Source: Lycium barbarum (Eukaryota; Streptophyta; Magnoliopsida; Solanales; Solanaceae). Taken from it: 64,000 nucleotides of DNA. The notes beneath the pieces are model-generated. The model was not told the origin of the DNA. It saw only the letters and a program-made list of their open reading frames with translations, and searched no databases. The stretch covers positions 43,546,098 through 43,610,097 of the forward strand of contig NC_083345.1 of assembly GCF_019175385.1 (NCBI RefSeq). Direction: 5' to 3'. Of the stretch, positions 25,007 through 37,404 are shown in pieces (the stretch's first letter is position 1; every line of letters starts with the position of its first letter). The translations under genes were made by a program, and so were the position numbers.

Positions 25007-26419
25007 ATGGCCAAGCAACAAAAAGCTGCTCCCTCCTCTACTCGCCAAAGCTCTAGGATCAAAAGTAAGGGTAAATCCACCTCCCCTGTTCATGTGGATT
25101 CCGATATTTCTACCCATTCGTCTTCTTCTGAAGCCACTGCGTCGGTTCTCTTTAAAAACAAGGGTAAACGCTCTCTCGATGCTGATACTTGTGTTGAATC
25201 CTCTAAGAAACTTAAGTTTGACCCTGAAACTCCTCTTGGGATTAAGAAACACTTTTGGGACACTTCTAACCGTGACTTGTTCGTCACTTTCAAAGAGAAA
25301 TCGGTGGTTTCTGGTCGTATTGTTGATCTTGACTATATGCAAACACTCTCTTGCAAGGTAAAACCCCTTTTTGAATTTCAAGGCTAGACAAAATTTTTTC
25401 AAAACCCCACACGTGTCTATGAAACCCCTGTTCGCTTATTTTTTGCTAATCTCAAGTCCTCTAAACCTAATGAAATTGAAACCCTTGTTCTTGGTACTCG
25501 CATTGTGCTTGATTGTGATGTGTTGGATTCTATTTTAGACTGTCATTGTTCAGGCTTCTTTGATCTTCCCAAAACCAGTTGGCCTGAATCTCTTGACGTT
25601 TCCTATGACCAAGTTAAGAAAATCCTATCTGGTTCCCCCACCATTCCTAGTCATCTTGGCCCGTTTGGTATCACCTTTGAAGCCCGTGTCTTAGCCCACA
25701 TTGTCTCCACCACCCTTCTTCTTCGTGCAGGCTCTTTCTCTATCGTTACTCAACGTGATGCTATTTTTTCCTACTGTCTTTTGACTAAAAATAAAGTGAA
25801 ATTATCTGCTGTCATCCTTAACTACATGACTAAATGTGCTGCTAATCCGACCAGTCTACCTTATGGTATGCTTATAACTCGTATTCTTAAAGTCCATCAT
25901 ATCAATCTTAGTGACTATCCCAGCATTCTGGTCAAACAATGATACAACTCTAGGGCCTTCTGTAGCATGGGATACATTCTTGTTAATGACTCCTGGGTTC
26001 CTAAAGACTCTGTTGATGATGCCCCCCCTGTTTCCCCTAAAGATAAAACAAAGCCCTCATCCTCTCAGTCACCCTCTCCCATAGATGTGTCTCCTGAAGT
26101 GCTCGTCAAATTGGATACTATGAATGATCAACTTTAATCCATGAAGGATTTAATGGCATCCACGTTATACAACATGGAACGCGTAAGGGACTCCACTAAG
26201 GAAACAGGTGCTAATATTGCTTGTGTTAGGGTCAAACTTGATCAGATTGTCAAGGAAGCCGTCAAGCTATCTACTAAGCTCCAGACTAGTGTGGATGACT
26301 TTCCGAACAAACTGAAAGGAACCTTGGATGCTCTTAAGGATTCCATTGTTAACACTTTGGCTTATTTTCTTCGACCCTTTGCAGAGCAACAGCAGGATGA
26401 AAATCAGCAGGATGCTTAG
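25007..26419 (+). pseudogene. Envelope-like third ORF of the Sirevirus, three in-frame stops
   Basis: This ORF lies between pol and the 3' LTR, where Sireviruses carry their env-like or plant-transposon-protein ORF. One reading frame runs from ATG 25007 to TAG 26417-26419 (471 codons with stop). It is broken only by TAG at 25385, TGA at 25940 and TAA at 26136, with no frameshift. The N-terminus is basic and Ser-rich (SSTRQSSRIKSKGKS), the middle holds the conserved hydrophobic core (FGITFEARVLAHIVSTT), and the C-terminal about 90 residues look coiled-coil-forming and end Gln-rich. I see no convincing signal peptide. Its role is not established even in intact relatives. Confidence 0.75.
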
Positions 26420-26774
26420 CCGTTTTTTTAAGACAATTTATGTGTTTTGTTTACCTGTTTTGTTAGGACACTATGTGTGCATGGGCCTAAGCTTAGTTTT
26501 GTGGATTATGTTTTGTGGTGCTGCATTATGCAGCCTCTCTATTGCTTTTTAAGTCTAGGCTATATTTCTCTATTTTTTTTTTGCTCTTCTATTTTTTTTG
26601 ATTGATGCCAAAGGGGGAGAATAGCGAGGACAACCATTCAGACATTCAGGGGGAGTCAACTATTCAGGGGGAGCTTTCCTCCAGACTGAAGCAACAATCT
26701 TCTAGAACACATGTATCAGGGAAGTTGACTACTTTATCTTGAGTATTAATTGTCATCATCAAAAAGGGGGAGAT
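26420..26774 (+). promoter_or_regulatory. Sirevirus polypurine-tract region
   Basis: The tract AAAAAGGGGGAGAT (26761-26774) abuts the 3' LTR and is the likely plus-strand primer. Related tracts lie upstream: AAAGGGGGAGA at 26610-26620, CAGGGGGAG near 26647-26655 and again near 26665-26673. Repeated tracts at this position are a lineage feature of Sireviruses. Confidence 0.8.
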
Positions 26775-27677
26775 TGTTAATGTTAATATTTTAATGATGA
26801 CAACTGATATTACTATGCAAGGAAAATACTCAAGGCCCAAGCAATTAACGCTGCAACAATTCAGCCCATGATCTCATGAATGGATCAAGCTAGCGTGATA
26901 TCTGCATTAATGAAGAAGAAGTCATTAAAAGGAAACTACCACTGGAAATCACGTACCATGAGACCTTCTGCACAAGGAAAGGAAATAATTTGAAGGCAAA
27001 TCACGGGATCGTTAAAAGGAAGGAGATAATTGAGTATTGATCAGCAAAACAAGGATTCTTTAAAGGAAGGAAGACAATCAAGTATAAAGTTGTCCAAAGA
27101 CATAAGGAAAAGATCAATCATCATCAAAGCTCTTGCTTTATTATTGGAAAATAAGGATCCTCAATCTTCCTATTTTCCAAAGATCAAATCTCTTGGGTTG
27201 CTTTCTCTGCTCGGAAGAGCCACGACAACGTCACGTCACTTGTATAAATACTGGCTCATTCAGACGCACAACTTGTACTTTGTCTCAACCTTCACATAGT
27301 CTTTGCTCTACTTTTCATAAGCATTGTAATTCAATTGAGAGTTGCTGTGTAAACAAAAAAAAGAGAGGAGAGAGTTATTTTCAGTTGGTGAGACTTTGAA
27401 ACACAAAAAATTACGAGAGTTTGAGTGTAGACATAGGAGCTCCATTCAAACTAATTCTTTGTACCAAAATTCACATTAAAGAGCTGCAGAGATCACCCTT
27501 GAAACCCAAGGGGACTGGACTAGGATTCACATTGAATATGAACCAGTATAAACATCGTGTGTCAATTACTTTCTGCATTTACTCTACAGTCATAGTTATC
27601 GTAGTTGACTAGGTGTTCTACATAGTTGACTCTCTAAAGAAAAAAAGATTAAAATTCACCCCCCTCTTGCACTTACA
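26775..27677 (+). repeat. Sirevirus 3' LTR
   Basis: It begins TGTTAATGTTAATATTTTAA after the polypurine tract and ends CTTGCACTTACA, followed by the target copy GAATC. It is collinear with 19056-19959 with scattered substitutions and single-base indels. Confidence 0.92.
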
Positions 27678-28470
27678 GAATCCATTCATGTCATGTTCAT
27701 GTCTTGTACCCCGGCAAGGTACAAGGTAGCTTAGCTAATCGGGCAGAGATAAGATGCCACGTGCTCACGTGGTGGTCAAATATCGGTTATACTAATGCTC
27801 TCCCACTTAAAATGTTTTGAGTCATGTTATATATACATATATATTCATGTCAGATGATACTCATGTTCATGTTCAGCTTACAGATACAGTTTCAGTTTCA
27901 GTCCTATTATTCCATGTGCCTTATTTATTTCATTCAATTACTTTACATCCCAGTACAATTCAAGTGTACTAATGTCCCCTTTTATTACTTGGGGGCCTGT
28001 AGTTCACGAGGCAGATTATAGGACGACGGATCAGCTCATTAGGACTTTGCTCGTATCAAGTATTAGTGAACCCCATTCCATTTGGGGTGTTATCTTTAAT
28101 TTTCTTTCGTTTTAGTTTGCAGTTAAGGTATGCCGGGAGCCTTGCCCCGATAAACAGTTTAGCAGTTCAGATTTATGTCCAGAGGTTTCATAGACTGGTC
28201 TAGCATGTCATGTCAGATGTTCAGAGTCGTATAGCCAGCATTGGCTCAATACTTGATATATATTTTCAGATTATTTCCGCATCATGATATAAACAACATT
28301 TTCAGTATTACTATGATGTCACATATTTTAGTCAGACTATGCATGTTTATATTATATTCCGCATCAGTTTATGCCCTATGTTGATTTAGCAAGCCATGTG
28401 GTTCGCTTGGTCACATGCAGCAAGACATCGAGTGTCGTGTTAAGCCCAGGCAATGGTTCGGGGCGTGACA
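27678..28470 (+). repeat. Element A 5' LTR, second part
   Basis: It continues the LTR interrupted at 19055 (ATTGAATCCATTC context) and ends GGGGCGTGACA at 28470. It matches the 3' LTR piece at 36869-37404 closely, including a GTACAAGGTRGCTTAGCT segment and GGAGCCTTGYC. Confidence 0.85.
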
Positions 28471-28475
28471 AAGCT

Positions 28476-28488
28476 TGGTATCAGAGCC
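28476..28488 (+). other. Primer-binding site of element A
   Basis: TGGTATCAGAGCC, complementary to the 3' end of initiator methionine tRNA, lies five bases after the LTR end. Confidence 0.85.
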
Positions 28489-28685
28489 TAGGTTCAAGTG
28501 TCTTAGGGATTCTTTAAAATCGTGTCCAGTGAGGTTACTTTTATATGTGTGTGCATGCCAAACATATAAACAGTTGACCACCAAGATATCTAGGATTGTC
28601 TCACTTCTTTCATACTCTAGATCGTGCAGTTAGAACTATGCTTTCAGGAATTCTTGTAACTCGTGCGCATTACGTGTTTCGAACA

Positions 28686-31600
28686 ATGCCTGTGAAAAAA
28701 AAGTACACCAAGAGGACATCAGCTACTAGCTAAAGGGCTACTGCTGTGGACTCTCAGACTCAGGAAGTTCACACCAAAGCTCAGGGGCTTGCATCGGATA
28801 CAGTGCCCCTGACCGCACCCCCAACTATAGAAAGGCTTGCGAGGTCCGTCCCACAGTTACTCTACAGCCCAGTGCTTCAGACTTGGATGTCAGGGGAGCT
28901 ATCCAACTGCTCACCCAAATTGTTGCTAACCAAGTTCAACGTCCGGAGATGACTCCTAGTGCTGGTGCTAGTGGAGGGTCGAATAGCTCTAGGTTCAAGG
29001 AATTTCTAAACATGAAGCCTCCCGTATTCACAGGGTCTATTAGGGCGGAGGATCGGCAAAACTTCATTGATGGGCTTCAGAAAGTCTTTCGTGTTATACA
29101 TGCTATTTAGACAGAGGCAGTAGAGTTGGGAGCTTATTAGTTACAGGATGTTGTTTACATTTGGTATGAGACGTGGGAGCAGTCCCGCGGCGAAGATGCG
29201 TCTCCAGCAACTTGGGACGAGTTTGTAGATGCCTTTATTGATCACTTCAGCCACTTGAGGTCAGGGAGGCAAAGGCATGTGAATTTGAGAGGCTCAGGTA
29301 GAATGATATGAGCGTGAATGACTATTACCTCAAGTTTGTTTCTTTGGCTAAGTATGCTCCTCACATGGTCTCTGATACGAGGGCCAGAGTTAGGCGATTT
29401 GTGTTGGGCTTTATACCCGACTTACATGGTGATGCAAATATTGCTGCTCAGAGTAGAGAATAGACTATCACCAAGATGATTGGTTTTGTTTTGGGTATTG
29501 AGGGCCGAATAAAGGAAGAAGAAGCACTTCAGAAAGAGAAAGACAGGGAATTCAACAAAAGATCTAAGTCTACAGGTAACTTCAGTCGCGGGGGAGGTGG
29601 AGGTAGAAAATTCATCAAGAACAGGTCATCAAGACCCGCTCTATTTGCAGCCAGTACCCCAGCCCCAAAGTTCAAGAATGATCAGAAGAGACAGAATTTC
29701 AGCCCAGCAAACTCCTACTCTCAGGCTAGTGTGGAACAGAAGACTTATGATAATCTGCTCTGCAGCAAGTGTGGCAAGAGGCACCCAGAGGACTGCCGTA
29801 TTGGTATGGATATATGCTATGGGTGTGGCCAGTGGGGCCATTTTCAGAGGGACTGTCCATCAGCGAGGCAGGGTACCGGAGGTAATGTGGTTCAGTCCAC
29901 AAATTCAACAGCACCTCGAAATTTCCAAGCCCAGTTAAGGCATGGTGCAGCTAAGTCTGGTAATGCAGGAGAAGGTCAGAACCGCTTGTATGCTTTTGCA
30001 GGTAGTCAGAATGCGGAGGCACATGTAGATGTTGTCATAGATATATTAACAGTTTTCACTTTCGATGTTTATGCCCTTATTGACCCAGGATCCACCTTAT
30101 CTTATGTAACCCTATTTATTGCTAAGAAATCCGAGATAGAACCAGAAAAGTTACATGAACCCTTTGAGGTGTCCACTCCAGTTGGAGAGTTAGTTATAGC
30201 TAGAAGTATTTATAGGGGTTGCCCAGTTTTAGTCTATCACCGTAGAACCATAGCCGACTTAGCAGAGTTGGAGATGGTAGACTTTAATATAATCATGGGT
30301 ATGGATTGATTTTCTTCAGGTTATACCATAGTATGTTGTAGAACCAAAATAGTAAGATTTGGGTTTCCTAAAGAACCAGTCATAGAATGGAAGGGCAATT
30401 CAGTAGTACCCAGGGGTAGATTTATCTCCTATCTCAAAGCAAGAAAGATGATTTTTAAGGGGTATAGCTATCACTTAGTTCGAGATAGGGATACTGATAC
30501 CCAACCCCCAACTCTCCAGTCTGTACCAGTCATTAATGAGTTTCCCGAAGTCTTTCCAGAAGATCTTCCCGGAGTTCCTCCCGACAGAGAGGTAGACTTG
30601 GTGATTGATCTACTTCCCGACACTGAGCTGATATCTATTCTGCTATACAGAATGGCTCTAGTAGAGTTAAAAGAGTTGAAAGCCCAGTTGAAAGATCTTC
30701 TTAACACGGGATTATTAGGCCAAGTGTATCACCTTGGGGGGCTCCAGTCTTGTTTGTTCGAAAGAAAGATGGATCCTTATGCATGTGTATTGACTATCGC
30801 CCATTGAACAAAGTCACCATCAGGAACAAGTATCCTCTCCCCAGAATAGATGATTTATTTGACCAACTTCAGAGTGCTCGTGTTATTCCAAGATTGACCT
30901 CAGATCAGGATATCATCAGTTAAAGGTTAAGAAAGTTGATATTCCAAAGGCTGCTTTCAGATCCCGTTATGATCACTTCGAATTTGTTGTCATGTCATTT
31001 GGGTTGACAAACGCACCAGCTGCTTTCATGGACTTTATGAACCGAGTCTTCAAGCCTTATCTTGATTTATTCGTCATTGTGTTTATTAATGATATTTTGG
31101 TGTACTCTCGTAGTGAGACTGATCATGTAGAACATCTCAGAATGGTGTTGTAGACACTTCAGGATCGCGAGCTTTATGTTAAATTTTCTAAGTGTGAATT
31201 TTGGCTTAAGTCAGTGGCATTTTTAGGCCATGTAATTTCAGGTGAAGGTGTGAAAGTTGATTCTCAGAAGATAGATGACGTAAAGAATTAGACCAGACCC
31301 ACCTCATATTCGATATAAGAAGTTTTTTGGGTCTGGTAGGCTATTATTGACATTTTGTGGAGGGATTTTCCTTTATCTCAGCTCCATTGACCAAGTTAAC
31401 TAAGAAAAAGTCAAATTTCAATGGTCAGATGCATATGAGCAAAGTTTTGAAGAGTTGAAGAAGTGGTTGACTTTTGCTCTAGTTTTGACTTAACAGAAGG
31501 AACCGAAGGGTTCGTAGTATATTGTGATGCTTCGAAAATTGGTATCAGATATTTCCTGATGCAGCATGGTAAGGTTGTAGCGTATGCACTCGACGACTCA

Positions 31601-33413
31601 AGGCTCATAAAAAGAATTATCCGACTCATGACTTAGAATTGACAGCTGTGGTTTTTGCACTTAAGATATGGTGTCATTATTTATATGGAGTGCATGTTGA
31701 TATTTTCACAGATCATAAAAGCCTGCATATTTTCAAGCAAAGAGAGCTGAATCTTAGACAGAGAAGATGGCTCGAATTGCTAAAGAATTATGATGTAGAT
31801 ATTCTCTATCATCCAAGGAAGGCGAACGTTGTAGCCAATGCTCTTAGTCAGCGTTCCATGGGATGTCTATCCCACGTTGAGGCAAACAAGAGATTTATAA
31901 CCAAGGAAGTTCACTGCTTAGCTAACCTAGGAGTTTGACTCTTAGATTCTGAAGATGGTGGAGTTGTTCTTTAGAATAGAGCGTATTCCTCCTTAGTGGC
32001 CGAAGTGAAGGAGAAACAATTTAATGATCCATTTTTATTGCAGCTTAAGGAGGAGATTCACAAGTATAAGACATCGGATTTCAAACAAGGGGAATATGAT
32101 GGTACTTTGAGGTACCAATGAGACTATGTGTTCCAGATGTTGATGAGCTTAGAGAGCGAATTATGTCAGAAGCTTACAATTACAGGTATTCCATCCGTCC
32201 AGGTTCCACGAAGATGTATCATGACCTTAAGGAATTTATTGGTGGAATGATATGAAAAATAATGTAGCAAATTTTGTGGCTAAGTGTCCGAATTGTCAAC
32301 AAGTGAAAGCCGAGCACCAGAAGCCTGGTGGGTGGGCTTAGAATCTTGATATTCCTATCTGAAAATGGGAGATGATAGGACTTCATAACAGGTCTACCTC
32401 GCTCATCGCGAAGAAATGACTCGATTTGGGTGATTATGGATTGACTTACTAAGTCAGCACACTTTTTGCCAGTCAAGACCACAGATTCAGCAGAAGCTTA
32501 CACCAAGTTGTATATTCATGAAATTGTCAGATTGCATGGTACCCCAGTGACCAGTGTCCATTATTTTAGATCCTGGTGCTCAGTTCGCAGCGAACTTTTA
32601 GAAATCCTTTTAGAAGGGATTGGGTACCAAGGTAAACCTCAGCACATCCTTTCATCCGCAAAACAAATAGCCAGGCAGAGCATACTATTCAGAATCTTGA
32701 GGACAAGTTGAGGGAGTATCCTAGACTTTTAAGGTAATTGGGATGATCATTTGTCACTCGTTGAATTCTCTTATAATAACAGTTTTCATGATAGCATCAA
32801 GAGGGCATCGTTTGAAGCTTTGTATGGGTGAAGGTGTAGATCACTCATTGGTTGGCTTGAAGTTGGCGAAGCAGAGTTGTTGGGATCAAATTTGGTATAT
32901 CAGGCCATGGAGAAAGTCAAGTTGATTCAAGAGCATTTGAGAACGGCTCAAAGTCACCAGAAGTCCTATTCAGTTGTGCGACGAAGAGACTTAGAGTTTC
33001 AAATTGATGATTGGGTATTCTTAAAAGTTTCACCTATGAAAGGTGTGATGACATTTGGCAAGAAAGGGAAGCTTAGTCCCAGATATATTGGAGCTTACAG
33101 AATCTTGCGAAGGGTTGGTCAAGTAGCTTATGAGCTTAAGTTGCCACAAATATTGGCTGTTGTACACCCGGTGTTCCACGTATCCATTGCTGTTGACGCT
33201 ATAATGGTTAAGGATGGCCTAAACTATGAAGAAATACCCGTAGCTATTATTGATCGTCAGGTTCGCAACGTAATAACTAAGGAAGTAGCCTCAGTGAATG
33301 TCTTATGGAGGAGTCAGAAAGTTGAGGAGGTTACATAGTAAGTCGAAGAGGAGATGAAATCCAGATATACTCATTTGTTTGAAGAACAAGCAGAAAACGT
33401 TCAAGGTAAATAA
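28686..33413 (+). pseudogene. Element A gag-pol with chromodomain, decayed
   Basis: The polyprotein gene of a chromovirus, broken throughout. The gag start is MPVKKKYTKR (28686). The capsid region includes PPVFTGSIRAEDRQNFIDGL (about 29017). A CCHC knuckle, CYGCGQWGHFQRDC, is at about 29815-29856, preceded by CSKCGKRHPEDC. The protease has ALIDPGSTLSYV (about 30070). The RT has [11 protein letters not shown] (about 31083), so the usual FIDDI aspartate is changed. RNase H has ALKIWCHYLYG and FTDHKSLHIF. The integrase zinc finger has CPNCQQVK (about 32286). The GPY/F-like segment is GKLSPRYIGAYRILRRVGQV. A chromodomain-like tail (ASVNVLWRSQKVEEVT) ends near 33413. Many stops and frameshifts occur, with losses in RT and integrase. 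Confidence 0.88.
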
Positions 33414-34487
33414 CCTCCATATCGATGTCATGTCCCTTATGCATTCATGCCTCACGTTTCACCTTCACGTTCATGTATTCTCTACCCATGCCTTATGTCT
33501 TAGTGCTCATGTCTTCACGAAACTATGTCATGATTAATTCAGTCTCCATGTTCCATGTCATGTTTCCTCACGTTCTCGTATTCAAGCCATGTTTAGTCAC
33601 CTTCCTAGCCACGACCCATCATTCGAGGAAGAATGATCCCAAGGGGGAGATATTGTAACGCCTCGTACCTTTAAAACTAACCTATGTTCATGAATCAGGA
33701 CTTAGGAAATTAGACGGGGAGTGTTAGGATGAAATTCGTTTCGGTGCAGTGAAGTTCAAGTTTTACGCCCAAGTTATACGGTCCGTATAAATTTTATGGA
33801 TTGTACTTCCCCTCATATAAATAAATATGGACCGTACTTTGGTCCGTATCTATACATGGGTAAATCTTAGTTTCTGGAAATTGACATGTGAAATACGGTC
33901 ACTTTATACAGACCGTACTTCCTATCCGTAAATCTTGTGCGAAAATTCTAAATTATTGTTACCAATTTATAGCCTCTTTTTACGGACCGTAAATATTATA
34001 CGGACCGTAAAAAGGGACCGTAAATCCTTTCGACGTCTGAACACTATAAATTCGTGGGTTCGGTCTTTTATTCAATTTTTCGTACTTTCAAGCCCTAGCA
34101 CGAAGGTTCTCTCTTCCCACCATTAAAATACACCAAGGTAAGCCTTTTTGCATTCCATGGGTTCTCAAATACAAGAGATGAACTAGTATGCTTATTTTCA
34201 TGAATTTCTACATGCTTCCACGTTTTCATACAAGTTATACTATATATCGATCTTCATGTTATAATACACTCACGAATCATATTTACAATCATGTTTATAT
34301 AATTCATGGGGTACTAAGCCAACTATATCCATGTTCATGTTTTGGGAGTTGTACAGATTACTGAGAATGCTCAGACAGCCTGAACTACATATGCCAGCGT
34401 AGGATAAGGATCGCTCTGCCCAGTTAGGATGACTCCTTCATGTTTACCCATTGCGGGTTATTGAATCCATTCATGTCATGTTCATGT

Positions 34488-34524
34488 TGTCACGACCCAA
34501 CTAGGGGCCGTGACGGGTACCCGG

Positions 34525-34576
<52 letters not shown>

Positions 34577-36868
34577 TATAATAGCAACCTCGTGAGACCA
34601 TATAACCCACACCTGCGTATCTACGAGCCTCTACTAGAGTGCTATACATAGGAACGGGACAGGACCCCGTCATGCCCAAAATATACATATGTACACAAAA
34701 GAATAATCAAAAGCACCTCCGAAACAATGGAGTGCTCTCAAATCAGCTACTAGCTCCTATGAGTCTGGATCAAGATCACCTCCTTGTCTACCTGTGGGCA
34801 TGAACACATCGTCCAAAGAAATGGAACGTCAGTACGAACATTGTACTGAGTATGAGAGGCATAAATAATAATAATACGTCAATGAGATAAAGGAAGCATC
34901 AAATAAGGAGCAATTGTATCTGACTGTCAATTATAAAAGGAATAATGTATGCTGGCTTACTTCATAATCATCATCATATCATATATGCATAAATGTATAA
35001 GCTGCCCGTCCATATAGGTACAGTGTGATAATCATTAGCCTGCGTCCAGGCCTCCCGTGTCCGGGGTACCAACTCATGCCGCCCACTAGTGGTGCTGCCC
35101 GTGCCATATAGACACGATGTAATCATCTATAAGCCGCCCGCCTTAGCGGTGCTTCCCGTGCCATATAGGCGCGGTGTAATATCATCAACATGTACTCATC
35201 ATAATGCATGCGTAGAATCTCAAAGACAGCTATACTTTATCGAGGTGACATAAGGTCGTGAACCCCCGATTCCATTATGGAGCATTTATAAGTATTCTGC
35301 CTCACCTTGAAGGAAATAGAATATAAGGTGAGTGTATACAATAAATGACATCATTAACTACATAGGAACATCATATCATGAACTCTAGAATCTTTAGACT
35401 TAAACTCATCATCATCGTTATTGGGCTCGTAATATATCTCTTATCTCATATGGCTATTCATGAACATAGACTCTTAATTTTTCGGAATGTAGAGGATTCA
35501 TGGAAAAGAAGGAAGAATCATGCCATAGAAAGAAAGGAATAGCCTCACATACCTTTTTCGTTTAACTAATCTATCGCTTGCTTGTTCTCCTTCAATGCCC
35601 ACGTTTTTACCTTCAAGAGAATTCGCATTAACATTAGCTAATCGATTACTTAAACGTGCTTACTAAAGCTAAAGAAAATTGGGCAGCATTTCCTTTGTTT
35701 ATACGACTTTTACCCATATCATATATCAACTCCCAAATATCCATAACAACATTCACAATATCACGAGCACAATCATCATTCATCTACATTACCCACATTT
35801 CACCATTTCACTCCAATTTCTCCATAATTATGGTCATAGTTCATTATTACATTTTCTCACATATAATACTTATTCCATGTTCTAAATGTCGTTCACAACA
35901 TACTTACAATCACAACATACCAACATTCATAATTCACCCCAAACTACTACTCAACAATGACACTATTCACACATTCATGACCCATTTCCTGTATCTTTCT
36001 ACAATCTAAGTCTTCAACTTTTCAATACCTTAAATAACATGTAAATACCATAAAACTTACCTTTGATAGTGTGGGAATGGGCTTTAAGTGAAAATACTTC
36101 ACTTGAGCAAAACCCTAGTTCCACTTCCCATGGAATTTCTTGACTTGGATGAACTTTGATGTGTTTCTCATACTTAGTTTTGTTGATTTGATGAAGTTGA
36201 TCATCAATTTCTCATGATTTCTTGTATATGGAGTGTGTGGAAGGTTCTAGAGAATTCTTGAGTTGTGTAGAAGAAAAATGAAATGAAATAAATGTGTTGA
36301 AGTCCTTATATCAACTTTTAAAAATCTGTCCCAACGAAATTATACGGACACTTATACGGTCCGTATAAATTTATATGGTCCATATAAGTGACCGTGAAAC
36401 TGCTCCAGTAACCATCCCATTCTGTGTCAATTTGACAGCACATTATACGGTCCGTATAAGTGACCGTGAAATCACCCCCTCAACAGCTTCATTCTGTGAC
36501 CATTATACGACACGTTATACGGATCGTATAATATTATACAGACCGTATAATCCACCTCTTCTCTGATTTTGGTTCTCGTCACTTCGTTTGACCTTAAAAC
36601 CTTGTGAAGCCTTCTTGATACTTGTTTAACACCTCGTTAACAATCTAAGGGATATTATAACTCTTCTCCAAAACATTATTACGCCATCATTAGCTCGTCG
36701 CTCATAATTCTTACCCGATACGCTTTCCTTGACAAACTTCTTCCCTTACGTCAAATGTCTTTGAATCTCGATTAGGATCATTAAATGCTATTTCTTTCTT
36801 ATCACAACGTCGTGCCCTTCGCTAGCCTATTCATTGTATGTTAACGGGGAAATTTCCAAGGTGTAACA
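34488..36868 (-). mobile_element. Solo LTR (Gypsy, minus orientation) in element A's 3' LTR
   Basis: It is bounded by TGTCACGACCC at 34488 and GGTGTAACA at 36868, with perfect target duplications CATGT at 34483-34487 and 36869-36873. No internal region remains, so it arose by LTR-LTR recombination. On its own (minus) strand it holds TATACGGTCCGTATAA-type palindromes (36340-36550), then a TATA-like GATATAAGG, a donor-like AAAGGTATGTGAGGC (about 35550) and the conserved CGTTCC..GGACG hairpin block (about 34810-34835). It contains a (TA)n run at 34526-34575. Confidence 0.92.
34526..34575. repeat. (TA)n microsatellite
   Basis: About 24 uninterrupted TA units within the solo LTR, near its U5 end. 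Confidence 0.95.
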
Positions 36869-37404
36869 CATGTCTTGTACCCCTGACGAGGTACAAGGTG
36901 GCTTAGCTGATCTGGCAGAGATCAGACGCCACGTGCTCATGTGGTAGTTAAATATCAGTTATACTAAGGCTCTCCCACTTAAATTTTTTTAATCATGTTA
37001 TATATACATATATATTCATGTCAGATGATACTCATGTTCATGTTCAGCTTACATATACTGTTTCTATCCTATTATTCCATGTGCCTTATTTATTTCATTC
37101 AATTGCTTTACATACCAGTACAATTCAAGTGTACCGACGTCCCTTTTTATTGCCTGGGGGCCTGTAGTTCACGATGCAGATTCACGGGATGACAGATCGG
37201 CTCGTTAGGAGTTTGCTCGTATCAGCTATTAGTGAACCCCATTCCATTTGTGGTGTTATATTTAATTTGGTTTCATTTTAGTTTTGCAGTTAAGGTATGC
37301 CGGGAGCCTTGTCTCGATAAACAGTTTAGCAGTTCAGATTCATGTCCAGAGGTTTCATAGACTGGTCTAGCATGTCATGTCAGATGTTCAGAGTCGTATA
37401 GTCA

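Larger units (their letters stand above)
19056..27677 (+). mobile_element. Sirevirus-type Ty1/Copia retrotransposon, full length, with env-like ORF
   Basis: Two LTRs of about 904 bp (19056-19959 and 26775-27677) flank a primer site TTGGTATCAGAGCC (19960-19973), gag, pol in Copia order (protease, integrase, RT, RNase H), a third ORF and a polypurine tract. The third ORF and several AGGGGGAG tracts are hallmarks of the Sirevirus (SIRE/Maximus) lineage. The target duplication is GAATA (19051-19055) and GAATC (27678-27682), one mismatch. It sits within the 5' LTR of element A, and the uninterrupted site is seen in A's 3' LTR near 34463. The LTRs look about 96-97% identical by eye. Coding frames carry stops and frameshifts, so it is not autonomous. 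Confidence 0.92.
17862..37404 (+). mobile_element. Chromovirus (Ty3/Gypsy, Del/Tekay-like) element A, nested and truncated
   Basis: The 5' LTR starts TGTAACACCTCGTAC at 17862 and ends CGTGACA at 28470. It is followed by an initiator-Met tRNA primer site at 28476-28488. A decayed gag-pol lies at 28686-33413, then a polypurine tract at 33641-33653, then the 3' LTR from 33654 (TGTAACGCCTCGTAC). The 5' LTR is interrupted by a Copia element (19056-27677) and the 3' LTR by a solo LTR (34488-36868). The 3' LTR stops short at about 37404, where element B's LTR begins. Removing the inserts leaves a 5' LTR of about 1987 bp. A 3' chromodomain-like segment after integrase places it among the chromoviruses. 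Confidence 0.85.
33654..37404 (+). repeat. Element A 3' LTR, interrupted and truncated
   Basis: It starts TGTAACGCCTCGTACC after AAGGGGGAGATAT. The pieces 33654-34487 and 36869-37404 match the 5' LTR. They lack 393 bases (the equivalent of 18341-18733) and about 190 terminal bases. A 2.4-kb solo LTR separates the two pieces. Palindromic TACGGACCGTA units lie near 33778 and 33980-34020. The right edge ends in the shared triplet CAG at the join to element B. Confidence 0.8.
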
